A DNA stretch of 64,000 bases, from the NCBI RefSeq assembly GCF_965363235.1, contig NC_134850.1, positions 43,954,602 through 44,018,601 of the forward strand, given 5' to 3'. Below are positions 9,676-22,100 of this stretch, in pieces. Source of the DNA: Mytilus galloprovincialis. Its lineage: Eukaryota > Mollusca > Bivalvia > Mytilida > Mytilidae. Within the stretch, counting starts at the first letter, position 1; each line of letters opens with the position of its first letter. Below the pieces are notes generated by a model. It was not told where the DNA came from and searched no databases. It saw only the letters and a list, made by a program, of their open reading frames with translations. Position numbers and translations under genes: made by a program.

Positions 9676-11520
9676 TTAAAATAATTCTGGTTTTGATTTG
9701 CTTTTAAATCTTTTTTCGTCTCTCTCATTGAGTCCATCAGGTTCAAGAGTTCGTAACTGGTGCATCCAAAATTTCTCTCTTTTTTGTCTTCCTTGTGTAT
9801 CCCAATTTTGATTTTTCTCAATGATCTGAAAGGTGACGTTTTCAAAATCATGTCCTGCTCTTAAAAGGTGTCTTGTAATTGGGCAGTTCCTTTCTTTTGT
9901 ATAAAATGACCGATGGTTATTTAGTCGGATGTTAAATGGTGTTTCTGTTTCACCAACATATTGTAATTTGCAAGTTCCACACGTCAGAACATAAATGCAA
10001 TTTTGCGTTTTGCAATTTGATGTTATAAATATGTTGTATTTTTTCTTTGTGACTGTGCTGACGAATTGGGTTTCGATGTTGGCGACTTTGCAGCACTTAC
10101 AATTGCCCCTTCCGCATGGTTTATAACCTCCGATTGTTGATATCTCCTGTTTAGATACTTTGGATGTTACTAGAATATCTTTGAGGTTTTTGGGTCTGCG
10201 GTAAGCCATAACGGGAGGTGATGGAAAAATCTCTTTTAAGAAAGGATCATTTTCAATAAGACGCCAGTGTTTGTGGACAATTGATGCAAGATTTGTCAGG
10301 TGAGGATGAAAGCTAACAACAAACGGGATTTTATTTGTCTGGGCCGTCTTTTCTTTGTATTCAAGTAGGTTTGTTCGATCTTTTTCTTTTGCTTTACCGA
10401 AAGCTTCTGAAATATTTTTGTTCTTATAACCTCTTGATTTGAGTTGCTGTCTGAGTTGCCCCAAACGATGGTTTAATTTTGATTCCGATGAACAAATCCG
10501 TTTTAGCCTGATGGCTTGGCTGTACGGAATGCTCCGGGAGCAGTGTTTTGGGTGACAGCTCTTCGGGGAGAGAAATTGGTGTTTATCAGTTTTTTTGGTG
10601 TGAAGGTCGGTTGTCATGACTCCGTTTTCTAAAGTTATGGTGGTGTCGAGAAACGCAATTTTCTCATTTGAAACTTCAGATGTGAACTTAATTGATTGAT
10701 GAAAGTTGTTACAGAAATCGAGACATTCTTGCAGACGTTCTGCAGTTTCGTTCCATTTGATGTCGATGTCATCAATATAACGGAGCCAAGACAAGGGTTT
10801 GTATGGTACATTCGAAAGGATGCGTTCTTCGAGACTCCCCATGAAAATGTTGGCAAAAGAAGGTGCCATTTTGGTTCCCATACTGGTACCGTCAATCTGC
10901 AAGAAGGGTTGGTCGTTGAATACAAAATTGTTGTTTTCAAGCACTAGTCTCAGCAACTGAACCAGACAGTCTGTTGGGGGATGTTTATCCTTACGATTGT
11001 TCCATACTTGTTCACAAGCGACTATTCCTTCATTTTTGGGAATATTTGTGTATAAAGAAGACACATCCATCGATACCAAAATTGTGTTGTTTGGTAAGGG
11101 ATTTAATGAATCAATTTTCTTCAAAAAATCTGTAGTATCTTGAATGTAAGATGGCATTGTTCTAACGTGTGGTCTAAGATGGTAATCCACGAATTCCGAT
11201 ATTTTTTCGGTTGGATGGCCATTTGCAGATACTATCGGTCTTCCCGGAATCCCTTCTTTATGAAGTTTTGGGAGCAAGTAAAATCGACCGGCTGTGCAGG
11301 TTTCATCAGGGCGTAGATAGTCGTACGTGTCTTTATGTATTTGTTTTTTGCTGTTCATGTCTGAAAGGACCTCATTAATTTGTTTACTTATTTCTTTTGT
11401 AGGATCACTTTCTAAATGTTTGTAAAATTTTGTATTTGAAAGCTGACGATTCCCTTCTTCAATGTAGTCGGTTTTGTTGATCACTACAACTGCACTTCCT
11501 TTGTCTGCTTGCATTCTTAC
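9676..11520 (-). CDS. Penelope-like retroelement polyprotein: RT + GIY-YIG endonuclease
   Basis: Reverse transcriptase of the Penelope-like class followed by a C-terminal GIY-YIG nuclease. Visible in order: ADKGSAVVVINKTDY near the start; RT motif A DVSSLYTNIP (~11045-11070); motif B GTSMGTKMAPSFANIF; catalytic RYIDDID (~10765-10785); FLDTTI; a Cys cluster KPCGRGNCKCCK; then CIYVLTCGTCKLQYVGETET (~9955-10010), the GIY-YIG motif with the following N-x-R-x-x-x-H helix. The reading frame is intact to the stop at 9676. The formal frame extends upstream to 11793, but residues beyond ~11520 come from rearranged duplicate pieces, so the true N-terminus is missing. The element lies outside any host gene. 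It could encode active enzyme domains but lacks an intact 5' end. Confidence 0.9.
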   Translation of the reverse strand, partial: VRMQADKGSAVVVINKTDYIEEGNRQLSNTKFYKHLESDPTKEISKQINEVLSDMNSKKQIHKDTYDYLRPDETCTAGRFYLLPKLHKEGIPGRPIVSANGHPTEKISEFVDYHLRPHVRTMPSYIQDTTDFLKKIDSLNPLPNNTILVSMDVSSLYTNIPKNEGIVACEQVWNNRKDKHPPTDCLVQLLRLVLENNNFVFNDQPFLQIDGTSMGTKMAPSFANIFMGSLEERILSNVPYKPLSWLRYIDDIDIKWNETAERLQECLDFCNNFHQSIKFTSEVSNEKIAFLDTTITLENGVMTTDLHTKKTDKHQFLSPKSCHPKHCSRSIPYSQAIRLKRICSSESKLNHRLGQLRQQLKSRGYKNKNISEAFGKAKEKDRTNLLEYKEKTAQTNKIPFVVSFHPHLTNLASIVHKHWRLIENDPFLKEIFPSPPVMAYRRPKNLKDILVTSKVSKQEISTIGGYKPCGRGNCKCCKVANIETQFVSTVTKKKYNIFITSNCKTQNCIYVLTCGTCKLQYVGETETPFNIRLNNHRSFYTKERNCPITRHLLRAGHDFENVTFQIIEKNQNWDTQGRQKREKFWMHQLRTLEPDGLNERDEKRFKSKSKPELF

Positions 11521-11790
11521 ATTCAAGATACTACAGATTTTTTGAAGAAAGGAAGTGCAGTTGTAGTTGTAGCTGACGATTCTCTTCTTCAATGTAGTCG
11601 GTTTTGTGATCACTACAACTGCACTTCCTTTGTCTGCTTGCATTCTTACATTCAAGATACTACAGATTTTTTGACACTGCTCCCGGAGCATTCCGTACAA
11701 CCAAGCCATCAGGCTAAAACGGATTTGTTCATCGGAATCAAAATTAAACCATCGTTTGGGGCAACTCAGACAGCAACTCAGACAGCAACT
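11513..11790. repeat. Scrambled junction between head-to-head Penelope-like copies
   Basis: Short pieces of the element alternate in orientation. A plus-sense SYIQDTTDFLKK segment (11513-11548) is followed by a minus-sense repeat of 11444-11518 (at ~11570-11645), the plus-sense segment again (11643-11676), and then a plus-sense jump to the inverse of 10443-10545 (11677-11790). The reverse-transcriptase core between these points is deleted from the plus copy. CAGCAACTCAGA is tandemly repeated at the right border. Confidence 0.75.
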
Positions 11791-12217
11791 CAAATCAAGA
11801 GGTTATAAGAACAAAAATATTTCAGAAGCTTTCGGTAAAGCAAAAGAAAAGGATCGAACAAACCTACTTGAATACAAAGAAAAGACGGCCCAGACAAATA
11901 AAATCCCGTTTGTTGTTAGCTTTCATCCTCACCTGACAAATCTTGCATCAATTGTCCACAAACACTGGCGTCTTATTGAAAATGATCCTTCCTTAAAAGA
12001 GATTTTTCCATCACCTCCCGTTATGGCTTACCGCAGACCCAAAAACCTCAAAGATATTCTAGTAACATCCAAAGTATCTAAACAGGAGATATCAACAATC
12101 GGAGGTTATAAACCATGCGGAAGGGGCAATTGTAAGTGCTGCAAAGTCGCCAACATCGAAACCCAATTCGTCAGCACAGTCACAAAGAAAAATACAACAT
12201 ATTTATAACATCAAATT
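11677..12217 (+). pseudogene. Second, partial Penelope-like copy (plus strand)
   Basis: Encodes the segment from QLKSRGYKNKNISEAFG through the Cys cluster PCGRGNCKCCK, nearly identical to the minus copy (for example DPSLKE against DPFLKE). It stops at the start of the GIY-YIG domain, where another retroelement has inserted (12218). The PLE sequence resumes at 13920-13955 (AAATTGCAAAACGCAAAAT) and is then lost. Frame 11756-12208 is open but lacks RT and nuclease, so it is non-functional. Confidence 0.85.
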
Positions 12218-13284
12218 TTGGTGATTTTGAATCTGTTCAAAGTTTTGATTTTTCTACCCTGTATACCACATTGCCTCACATTCTCATTAAGAAAAAATTC
12301 ACACACCTAATTAAATGGGCATTCAAAAAATCAGAATGTGAATATATATGTTCAAACTCTTTTAGGTCATTTTTTAGTAGCAATAAACAAAACAACTATG
12401 TTAATTGGACATGCTTTGATACTATATATGACCTTGAATTTTTATTAGATAACATTTTTGTTCGCTTTGGGGATTCCGTATATCGTCAGATTATCGGAAT
12501 TCCAATGGGGACTAACTGTGCACCACTTATTGCGGACCTGTTTTTGTATTGTTATGAGTTACAATTTATGACAAAAATAAGTAAAGACCCATCGAAACAA
12601 CATCTGATAAACAAATTTAATAATACTTTTAGATATTTAGATGATATTTTGGCTCTCAATAATGACGACTTCAGTATGTATATTAATGAAATTTATCCTG
12701 TTGAACTTACTTTAAATAAAGCTAATACTAACAATGACCACAGCCCTTTTCTCGATCTTGATATCTATATCACTAATGGAAAGCTGAATACTAAAATTTA
12801 TGATAAAAGGGATGATTTTTCATTTCCTATCGTTAATTATCCGTTTTTAGATGGTGACGTTCCCTTGTCACCATCTTACGGTGTTTATATATCTCAACTT
12901 GTACGATTCGCTCGTGTATGTAACAATGTTTTAGATTTTAACGAGAGAAATTTATGTATTACTGAAAAATTATTACACCAGGGTTTTCGATATCACAAAC
13001 TAGTCAAAACATTTACTAAATTTTATCATCGGTATAAAGACATCATTCGTAAATATAGCTCAACATGCAGACTTCTAATACGTTCAGGTATTTCACATCC
13101 AATCTTTTATGGAAATATTCTTTATAAAGCACAAAGGTGTCAGTATTCACCTCAGAAACTTACAAAACCTTTGAATAGACTTATTAAGAAGGGATATAAT
13201 TACGATACTGTTGTCAAGTCATTAAAGATTGCATATTTTGGCGTTAATATTGAGTCACTGATAAGGTCTTTGCATCGGAACTAA
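12218..13284 (+). CDS. Reverse transcriptase, N-terminally truncated, RYLDDI type
   Basis: The frame fuses PLE-derived residues (from 12136) to an unrelated RT. The RT part shows FDFSTLYTTLPH (motif A), IFVRFGDSVYRQIIGIPMGT then NCAPLIADLFLY (motif B), FRYLDDILALNN (motif C), SPFLDLDIYI, KIYDKRDDFSFPIVNYPF and YGVYISQLVRFARVC. The same family is represented by the fragment at 16993-17478 and the relic near 44955. I place it with the RT_like proteins abundant in bivalves, probably a Penelope-related lineage, but the exact clade is uncertain. The upstream fingers region is missing, so the copy is probably dead although its frame is open. Confidence 0.8.
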
Positions 13285-13919
13285 ACACATTTATTCTAAA
13301 AATAGTTGTTGGCATGACACGGGTTATGTTCTTCTCATATATGTATGATGGTATGATACTAAACCCCTAACGGGAAGGATTGTGCCTGATGTTCATATGA
13401 TGAAATCATAATCTTTCAGTCAGTTTAATTGAAGTCTGGAGCTGGCATGTCAGTTAACTGCTAGTAGTCTGTTGTTATTTATGTATTATTGTCATTTTGT
13501 TTATTTTCTTTGGTTACATCTTCTGACATCAGACTCGGACTTCTCTTGAACTGAACTTTAATGTGCGTATTGTTATGCGTTTACTTTTCTACATTGGTTA
13601 GAGGTATAGGGGAGGGTTGAGATCTCACAAACATGTTTAACCCCGCCGCATTTTTGAGCCTGTCCCAAGTCAGGAGCCTCTGGCCTTTGTTAGTCTTGTA
13701 TTATTTTAATTTTAGTTTCTTGTGTACAATTTGGAAATTAGTATGGCGTTCATTATCACTGGACTAGTATATATTTGTTTAGGGGCCAGCTGAAGGACGC
13801 CTCCGGGTGCGGGAATTTCTCGCTACATTGAAGACCTGTTGGTGACCCTCTGCTGTTGTTTTTTATTTGGTCGGGTTGTTGTCTCTTTGACACATTCCCC
13901 ATTTCCATTCTCAATTTTA
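12218..13919 (+). mobile_element. 5'-truncated RT retroelement inserted in Penelope-like copy
   Basis: 1702 bp lying between duplicated TCAAATT (12211-12217 and 13920-13926), with the host element sequence continuing on both sides. It contains an RT frame to 13284 and a ~635-bp 3' tail ending CCATTCTCAATTTTA. That tail is the repeat found at 5535, 20921 and 45790. The insertion starts mid-RT, as expected for 5' truncation. Confidence 0.85.
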
Positions 13920-14998
13920 TCAAATTGCAAAACGCAAAATCGCATTGATGTTCTATATGCATATTTAGCATTATATATTGATTGATTGTTGTATGTTTTC
14001 CGTCAAGAGGGAAAAGTTAAAATAACTAAATAATACCGAACTCAGAGGAAAATTTTAAGGGAAAGTCCCTATTAATCAAATGGCAATAACAAAAGCTCAA
14101 ACACATGCAACGAATGGATAACAACTGTCATATTCCTGGTACAGGCATTTTCCTATGTCGAACGTGGTGGATTAAACATGGATTATATCTAGCAAAGCTC
14201 ACTTGCATGACATTCTTATCAAATTCCATTATATTGACAATGATGTGTGCTCACAAAAAGAGTCTTAATAGGTAAAAATGTCAAAATTAGGGTTACAGCA
14301 GTCAACATTGTGTTATAATTTTAATCACTATAAAGACAAATATGTCAAGAAATTAAAAAAAATGGCAATTAGACAAAGTTCATAAGCAAAAACAAATGAC
14401 AAGAATACAACAAATACAATTTATAATAATACAATCAAACAATGTATGAATGTATAAGTTCAGAGCCACGTCAAAAGAGAAATAACAAAAAATACCAAAC
14501 TCCGAGGAAATCTCAACGGAAAGTCCATGATATCATGGACAGACACATTCAAACGAATCAAAATTTCCAAAAATTGAGTAAATGGTAAAAGTAATAATTG
14601 TCATAGACATATAAAAGAATGCAATGAAACGACATAGAGACGATAAACAACGTCAGTACTTAGAATTCATACTTCAAGAGCATCGTGCGTTATTTTTGAA
14701 GTTAAAACAGAATATTTATTTTATTTATTTGGATCTTCCGATAAACAATTTTTAGAAAAGAACGAGACTCTATTTGACTCCTGGTTCACAAACTGGTGTC
14801 ATTTTATAAAGTATGAGTAGCAGTTTTAAACTCTTGAATACTTTGGAAATGTATATCCCATATGCAGTGGATGTAATTTTTAGTTCTGTAGTTTTATTAT
14901 TAGAACCCAATCAAAAAAGTTTGAATTTGTTAATAAGAACAACATCAATAATATATCTGAAGGTGAAACTAATTGATATGGCTTTTTTTTGTCTTCAG

Positions 14999-15140
14999 TT
15001 CTTGGTTATGACAAGTACCTGAAGGAACTCTTACTCATTAGAAAATTAGAAGAGGTCGACAAGGAGAGGTGCATTGCTCGTTCCCTTAGAATTGCAGACA
15101 ATTTATTGAAAAGTCTACCTCCATATATAACAAATATGTT
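14999..15140 (+). pseudogene. Orphan exon-like frame, unknown
   Basis: A strong acceptor-like tract (TTTTTTTTGTCTTCAG, ending ~14998) precedes an open frame that reads GYDKYLKELLLIRKLEEVDK and then LLKSLPPYITNMLS, helical and charged. A known dispersed mussel repeat starts at ~15165. No donor or partner exon was found. It may be an exon relic or coincidence. Confidence 0.25.
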
Positions 15141-15164
15141 GTCAATAAGAGACTCTAACATATT

Positions 15165-15290
15165 GATCATTTGTCAGGAATATGACAGTTGCTATCCATT
15201 CGTTTGATGTGTTTGAGCTTTTGATTTTGCCATTTCAGTTTTGAGTTCAGTATTTTTGTGATTTTACTGTTTTTCCTTCTGTGTACCACT
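15165..15290 (+). repeat. Dispersed mussel repeat (TTTGATGTGTTTGAGC family)
   Basis: Shares CCATTCGTTTGATGTGTTTG and TTTTGATTTTGCCATTT with copies at 20085-20200, 28330-28700, 32215-32420 and 39690-40045, all in plus orientation. The longest copies are ~360 bp and begin with ATTGATTAAGAT(A/T)ATAACACA. Confidence 0.7.
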
Positions 15291-16097
15291 ATTAACAATA
15301 TATGACGTATGGTATCCCAAAGTAATACAAGTATAGCGTACATGTATGTTACCATTTTGATGTTGAAATGCAATGCGGATTATTTTTTTTTCACATGAAA
15401 ATAGTGGCATACGGGGTTAAAAAAAAGTTTTGATGGAACTGATTTCAGAGAAGGATCAAGATTTAAAATTATCCAAAAGTTCTATTTTGTTTTAATCAAC
15501 AAATAGTTAACACTTCTATGTGAGTAAACAGTTTCACAGTATTTCTTGAGACCCTCTTTACTCAGAATCTTCTATAGTCGAACTTACAGATGATTCGTCA
15601 ATGTACCGTTGTTTGTACGGAATTTTGTGAAGCTAAGGTATTCAATACAAACACGGTATATCGTCCGATATGCTATTCAATAAAACCATGAAGGATTTAT
15701 AATTCGCCAAAATCTCATCCTTGTCAATTGATAGGTTTGTGTACATTTTGGATTACCTGAGTACTCAATTATTTATTATTTTTATTTAAGACACTCGTAG
15801 TAGTATTTTTACATACATAGACAATATTCCTGGAAGCTTTGTCGACAGGAACAGCAGCATACTTATGGTGAAGAGATAATAGAGATTTCAGTCTCTCTGT
15901 CTCTAAAAACGTAGTTATGGAAAACATTTGATGCATATAATTGACGACACAACAAAAGAAAATTCCTTTAGAAAAATACAACGATACATTTATTTATCAT
16001 CTTTTAGTATACATGATAATATAATCCATTATGAATTAAATTATAATCTTCATTTCACCGATTGCAGCAAATCTTTCTCTGTAAAATGGATGTTTCC

Positions 16098-16123
16098 TCA
16101 GTTTGGGAAATAAGACTTCAAAG
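16098..16123 (-). CDS. NIT-cyclase A, exon 8 (26-nt terminal coding exon)
   Basis: Acceptor TTTCATTCCAG is followed by a phase-1 continuation encoding ALKSYFPN and TGA. Copy B has an independent acceptor giving GLKSYFPH and TAA with exactly the same length. This conservation is the basis for the call. Confidence 0.75.
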
Positions 16124-19100
16124 CTGGAATGAAATTTTGTAATGCTCTTTAATAAAAAATCAAAACTTCAAAATATTTTCATAAATCGTTACAAAAAATG
16201 AATATAAATTCAACCAAATAAATTACAACAGTATCAAAATACAAATAGAATCATGCCCCATATTTAAAAGTATTTACATTAAAAAATTAATGTCAGAGTT
16301 CTCCATCATACATGAATAATGAGGTCATATAATACAAAATTTACCCCCTGATTTTTCAGTACAACAAGATTCGTCTTCTGTCTCTGAACTGCTGGAGTGT
16401 TCCGATGCCCGTCTGTTCAAACCATCGACGTTCCGTAACCAATACGTTCTACCTGTCATCCCAGGAAAGGCATTTAGAATGTCTCTCTGAAAAAAAACGC
16501 CTTGTATTTTATTAACCGTTAATTGGTAAGTGGTATGATAAATACAAACGGTCATGTATATTATAAAATTGATAGTTGCTGAATTATGTTAAGCACATAG
16601 TTTAAAGTAAAAGTAAACGCAACGAAGGAACAATCGCTAAAACATGATTGTTGTCTCTATTGCTTAAGAGGGATGCTTATTGATATATTTTATCATTATA
16701 TTCTATTGTTTAACCTGAGAAACGACAATGATGCACTAAATGGTTCAACATTATTTTTAAATACTTTTACATTTTCGAAAGACAATAACAATCAAAACCA
16801 ATGAGTAAACAAAGACTTACAAAACCAAAGGACATTTACATCAACAGTTATAAATAATAATTAGGAAACAACACGAACTCCACTAAAAGCCGGAAGTGAA
16901 ATCAGGTGCTCCGGAAGGGTAAGCATTTCCTGCACCGTATACGGCACCCGTCGTGTTATTTCTTTGTTCAGTTCGGCAATGATGGAAGGTAATTATGACT
17001 GAGGAAGAATATCAGATATGACTTCTGACACACTTTTGTCATAATGGCCAATCAGCTCATGATGGCGACCGTAAAATTTCTTGAGTGATGACCTTAATTT
17101 GATTGACTCATAGCCCTGTCTTAGCAACTTTTGAGAAAGCAGTATTGCTCGTTCAACAAAATCAACGTACTTTGATCTAGCTCTAGAGTAACGTATCAAT
17201 TGAGACACATATACTCCATATGCTGGTGCCACTGGGATGTTGCTACACAGAAATGGAAAGTTGATTATAGGAAAATTAAAATCTTCGCGTTTGTCATAAA
17301 TTTTGGTATTCAACCTAACATCAGTAGTCATTTCGAGAAAAAGGTCTAAATATGAAGCAGATTTATCTGTGTTGGTAGTATCTTTAATTTCAAGTTCACT
17401 TGGATATATTAAATGTAAGTGATCACTGAATCTATTATTATTAACATGAAACTTCGTAATTTGAGTCAGACGATTCAAGTAAACTTATTTTTTTCGTTAT
17501 AACAAACTTCAGTTCACATTATTCCAATTATTTACTTCTCTAGAAGTTAAGTACACCTTACTTAATATAAAATAAAAATGGGGAAGGTTGTATGGTAACC
17601 TATAGTTGCTAATTTCTCTTTCGTTAATCGAGCGTCACTAATGAGTCTGGCGCACATTTAAAATTTCAATCCTGGTAATTGTGAATTTTGTCTGTCCGTC
17701 CGTTTGTCAATATCGATTTATAATAGGACCGGAGAGCCAGTATTGAATATCGATATCGGATTACAATATAAATTCATCCCTATAAACTTACCCTGACTAC
17801 ATCATTTTCTCTTTCCTCCATGTCAAATCCACCAATAGCGAGGAGTAGATCCCTGGTAGCTTGGCTTATCTGTATCCTATTGGCTTAAAAACATAGAACA
17901 GTCAACTGAACTAAATGTTATATACGAATATATCAGATTATCTTGTGGAGATATTTACTCAACAATTACTGCATTCTTCGACATCCGTAAATCTATTTGA
18001 GTGTATCCTTATCCGAGATCTCTTGTTACTAAAATACATTTCTTCAGAAAGATTATACATTTTCCAAAATCATTCCATTTTATACGAGACACCTTTTCAA
18101 TGTTGAAAAATGTTGTTCAAATCGAAATGAGACATACCTTTCTATGTCAAATGTTTCAACTTAAAATGAAACAGTTTATACCCATGTAATTGTATTTTAA
18201 AACGATACAAACCCTCCATTCATTTTGATTGAGACAACGTTTCCGTGTAACTCAAAGAAAAAAGACATACCTTTCCCACGTGATTCCATTTTAGAGGCAA
18301 TACGGACTGTTTCCCCAAATAAACAGAATCGAGGCATTTTTGTTCCAATAACTCCAGCAACAGTAGGACCTACAAAATATATATGTTTTTTTTTCTAAGC
18401 ATAACAGAGAAGTAACTGACTAAAGTCAACTTTGCATAAGGCTGATGATTTTAAAAATATATGCATTATACAACTTATCTTTTTCTACTTATCAGTGTTT
18501 TCTGTGTTCATTTTTAATTGAAAAGACGAAACAGTCAATATAAAAATGTATTGTTTTATTGGTAAGTATTATAAACAAAACATGAACGACTTGTAGTGAT
18601 TTAAAAAAATTAAAAAACAAACACGTTTAATAATTTCTTGCGCCCGAAGCGCTTTTCTGGATTTACCTTCATCAGGACCGCTCTAAGCCAAACATTTGAA
18701 ATCAGAAGATGTATAAGTACCGAAACCGTTGAAGATTTATATGTCAAAAATACATAAAATAAATAAACAAATTCATCTAAAGCCAACTTTGCCTGAGGGA
18801 ATTTAAACTTTAGTTTCTTCGACTTTTTATGGAAGTTGTTTAACGGATAAAAAGGTTTTTGAAATTATACAATACCTGAATGTATGCCTATCCGTATCTT
18901 TAGTCTTATACCAGGCAGGTGCGATATTTCAATTCTCTTGACATTTCTCAGAAGATCTAAAGACATTGTGGCAATTTCTGATGCGTGTCGTTTGCCATTA
19001 CGCTTTGGTACACCTAAATAGAAATTGAAATAAGTATAAGCATTACTTCAAATCAATGTGTACCCTCTAAATAGGGAAGGATGCTACAATGACATATACA

Positions 19101-22100
19101 CCGCAGTTTGTTTTTACATTGAATATTTTTAAAAAGTCTATCTAATGTAGATTGATGGGAATACAAACGTCATTTGTGAGAGGTAGGTCACGAGTGTAAT
19201 TGTCTTTTCGATTTTGTCCCAATTATTTTGTTCAGAAGCGTATTCTCCCGTGTAGGCTTATTGTTTGAAACATTTAGTTAGTACATTTAACAAGCATTTA
19301 AGGAGTGTTACATACACTAAGGGTGGTTAAAGACTTTCCCTGAGCCCAAATACGACAGTGTACATAGCAGACACACTGACTTGATTTTCTTTATAAGAAC
19401 TTGAACAATAAAATAATGTTTCAAATATTTACGACAATATTCACATACCAGACACAACCATGTAAGCATCTCCTATAGTTTCCACTTTGTAAACGTCATG
19501 GACGTCAATTCTCTCGTCAAAGGTTGTGTAGACATTACCAAGCAGATCGATAACTTGAAGTGGTGAACTCTGTGCACATATTGCAGTGAACCCTACTATG
19601 TCACTAAGGAATATGGTTGATTCGTTGTATTGTTCAGCATCTACTTGTTGCCGTCTCTTGAGCATCTCTGCTATAGACTTCGGTAACATCTGGTAAAGTA
19701 GCATGTCTGTGCGTTGTTTTTCTTTGTTAAGAGCCTTCGTGCTATATTTTGAATAAAAGTATCAAATTTTCAAGATTTTTCTAGTTACATAACTATTTTT
19801 ATAGGTTATCGTTGACCATCTCAACGAAATTGAGTTGAGATGACCAATGATATTCTGTTTATCGCTATTTTACCTATCAGGAAGATGTCAATTTCATGTC
19901 AATTTCCTTAGCAACATTACGTGACTCCTTAGTTTCTAGCGATAATTTTCCATCTCAAGCGAGTAGCATGCTATGAAAAATTATCACAAAAAAAAATCAA
20001 AGGAAAAATGTACAAAATAGCGATAATGATGCATACAATTTAATTCATTTCAAAACGCCTATTAATGTGAATCGTTTGGTAATAAATATTCGTTTGATGT
20101 GTTTGAGCATTCGATTTTGCCATTTGATTCAGGATTTTCCATTTAGAAAAATTCTCAGAATTTGTATTTTTGTTGGTTTACTTTTGCTGTTGATGCACGT
20201 GTCATTTTCGAACTTTTTTATAACCTGATATGTTTGATTTCAATTTAATATTGTATATGAAAATTAAATAACATTGATAGATAAAAAAAACATTTAAATT
20301 TCAGATCTCCTTTACCCTGTCATACGCATAGTTTTAATGTAAGAGAAAAACATAGTGTATAGCAAATTGACTGTGCCATCAAAAAATGAAAGAATTATAT
20401 TTTAGTATGAAGAGTGTCAGAAAATATCATACCGAAAAAAAGAAAAACTGTTTAACAGCAAAAATAAAATCTATGAATTATAGAGACTATTTTAAATGGT
20501 TTAATCCGACGCCGTACATATTGAGGATAAAATACACGCATTATTTTAAATGAGCGGATACTTTTTTTGAGAATGACTTATCTATCTAGTTCTATCACAT
20601 GGTTTGCTTTTTGTTTCTTTTTGTCTGGTTTCATGATATTTAATCTTAAGTTGTTTGATTACATTTGTGAACTGTACTCTGTTGTATGTATGTTCGTATC
20701 TTTTTCGTCGATGATGTCTGGTTTTTGTTTCTTCGACTTTAAAGCATCTTGGTTTTAAAATTTTAGTATGCATGCTTTTAGGGGTGAACAACCTTACAAA
20801 ACACCATCTACAGATTAACGTACGGTCATGGACAATCTACAATATACAAGTAAGAATAGTCTTTATGAACCAAAGTCTACACAAGTTTTGCATGATCCAT
20901 TACGAAATATCAACTATCAGCTTCAGTCAATTTAATTGAAGTCTGGAGCTGGCATGTCAGTTAACTGCAAGTAGTCTGTTGTTATTTATGTATTATTGTC
21001 ATTTTGTTTATTTTCTTTGGTTACATCTTCTGACATTAGACTCGGACTTCTCTTGAACTGAATTTTAATGTGCGTTTTGTTATGCGTTTACTTTTCTACA
21101 TTGGCTAGAGGTATAGGGGGAGGGTTGAGATCTCACAAACATGTTTAACCCCGCCGCATTTTTGCGCCTGTCCCAAGTCAGGAGCCTCTGGCCTTTGTTA
21201 GTCTTGTATTATTTTAATTTTAGTTTCTTGTGTACAATTTGGAAATTAGTATGGCGTTCATTATAACTGAACTAGTAGATATTTGTTTAGGGGCCAGCTG
21301 AAGGACGCCTCCGGGTGCGGGAATTTCTCGCTACATTGAAGACCTGTTGGTGACCTTCTGCTGTTGTTTTTTTCTATGGTCGGGTTGTTGTCTCTTTGGC
21401 ACATTCCCCATTTCCATTCTCAATTTTATCAGTCATAATAACCAAAATATCAAAGGCAGAAAATTGATATTTGACTGTAGATCTGATTACGAAATTATTT
21501 CCTGAGCATCTTTTATCTCAATCGGTGAAATTTCAAGATGTCCAGAGAGGAACATACACTACATTTTGCTCTAAGAACCGCCTAATCTTTCATGATGGCG
21601 GTACACAAGTCAGAATAAAAATCGTTTACCGATAGAGTTTAACAAAGGGTTCCTAATCGGGAAAATACAAAGAACACTACCTATTTTTGCTTGCTTTGCG
21701 ATTAGGTTATTATTTTTAAACAAGTGTTAACATGTAAGTATTTACCTATTTGCTATGGATATAGAATACTTCTGGATATCAGACGTTAAACTGTACACCG
21801 CAAAAACAACTAATGGACAAACTATGAGGATTACCCCAAAAACAATACAAATCGTTATTACGCTTTTAAGTTCTTCTTGAGACTCCTTTGCTAAACTTTT
21901 ATCAATTGTTAATGCCAGAGCATTCTGTGTCCGAGTTAAGACACCTTGGTAGATAGTCATGTTATCAAACCACAGCTCCGCTTCTTTGATAGATGCAGAT
22001 TCTCGTGAATAGTTATTTGCCTTTATTCTGTTTCGAAATTCCTCAATACGTTCGCTAACATTTGGATTTTTTGCTAATTCTGCATTGTAAATGTCGAAAG

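Noticed and set aside
11509..11808. Separate plus-strand gene of 99 codons
   Set aside because: It is an assembly of sense and antisense Penelope-like fragments at the copy junction.
12136..13284. Genuine PLE-RT fusion protein of 382 codons
   Set aside because: The TSD and the resumption of PLE sequence after 13919 show that the fusion is an accident of nested insertion.
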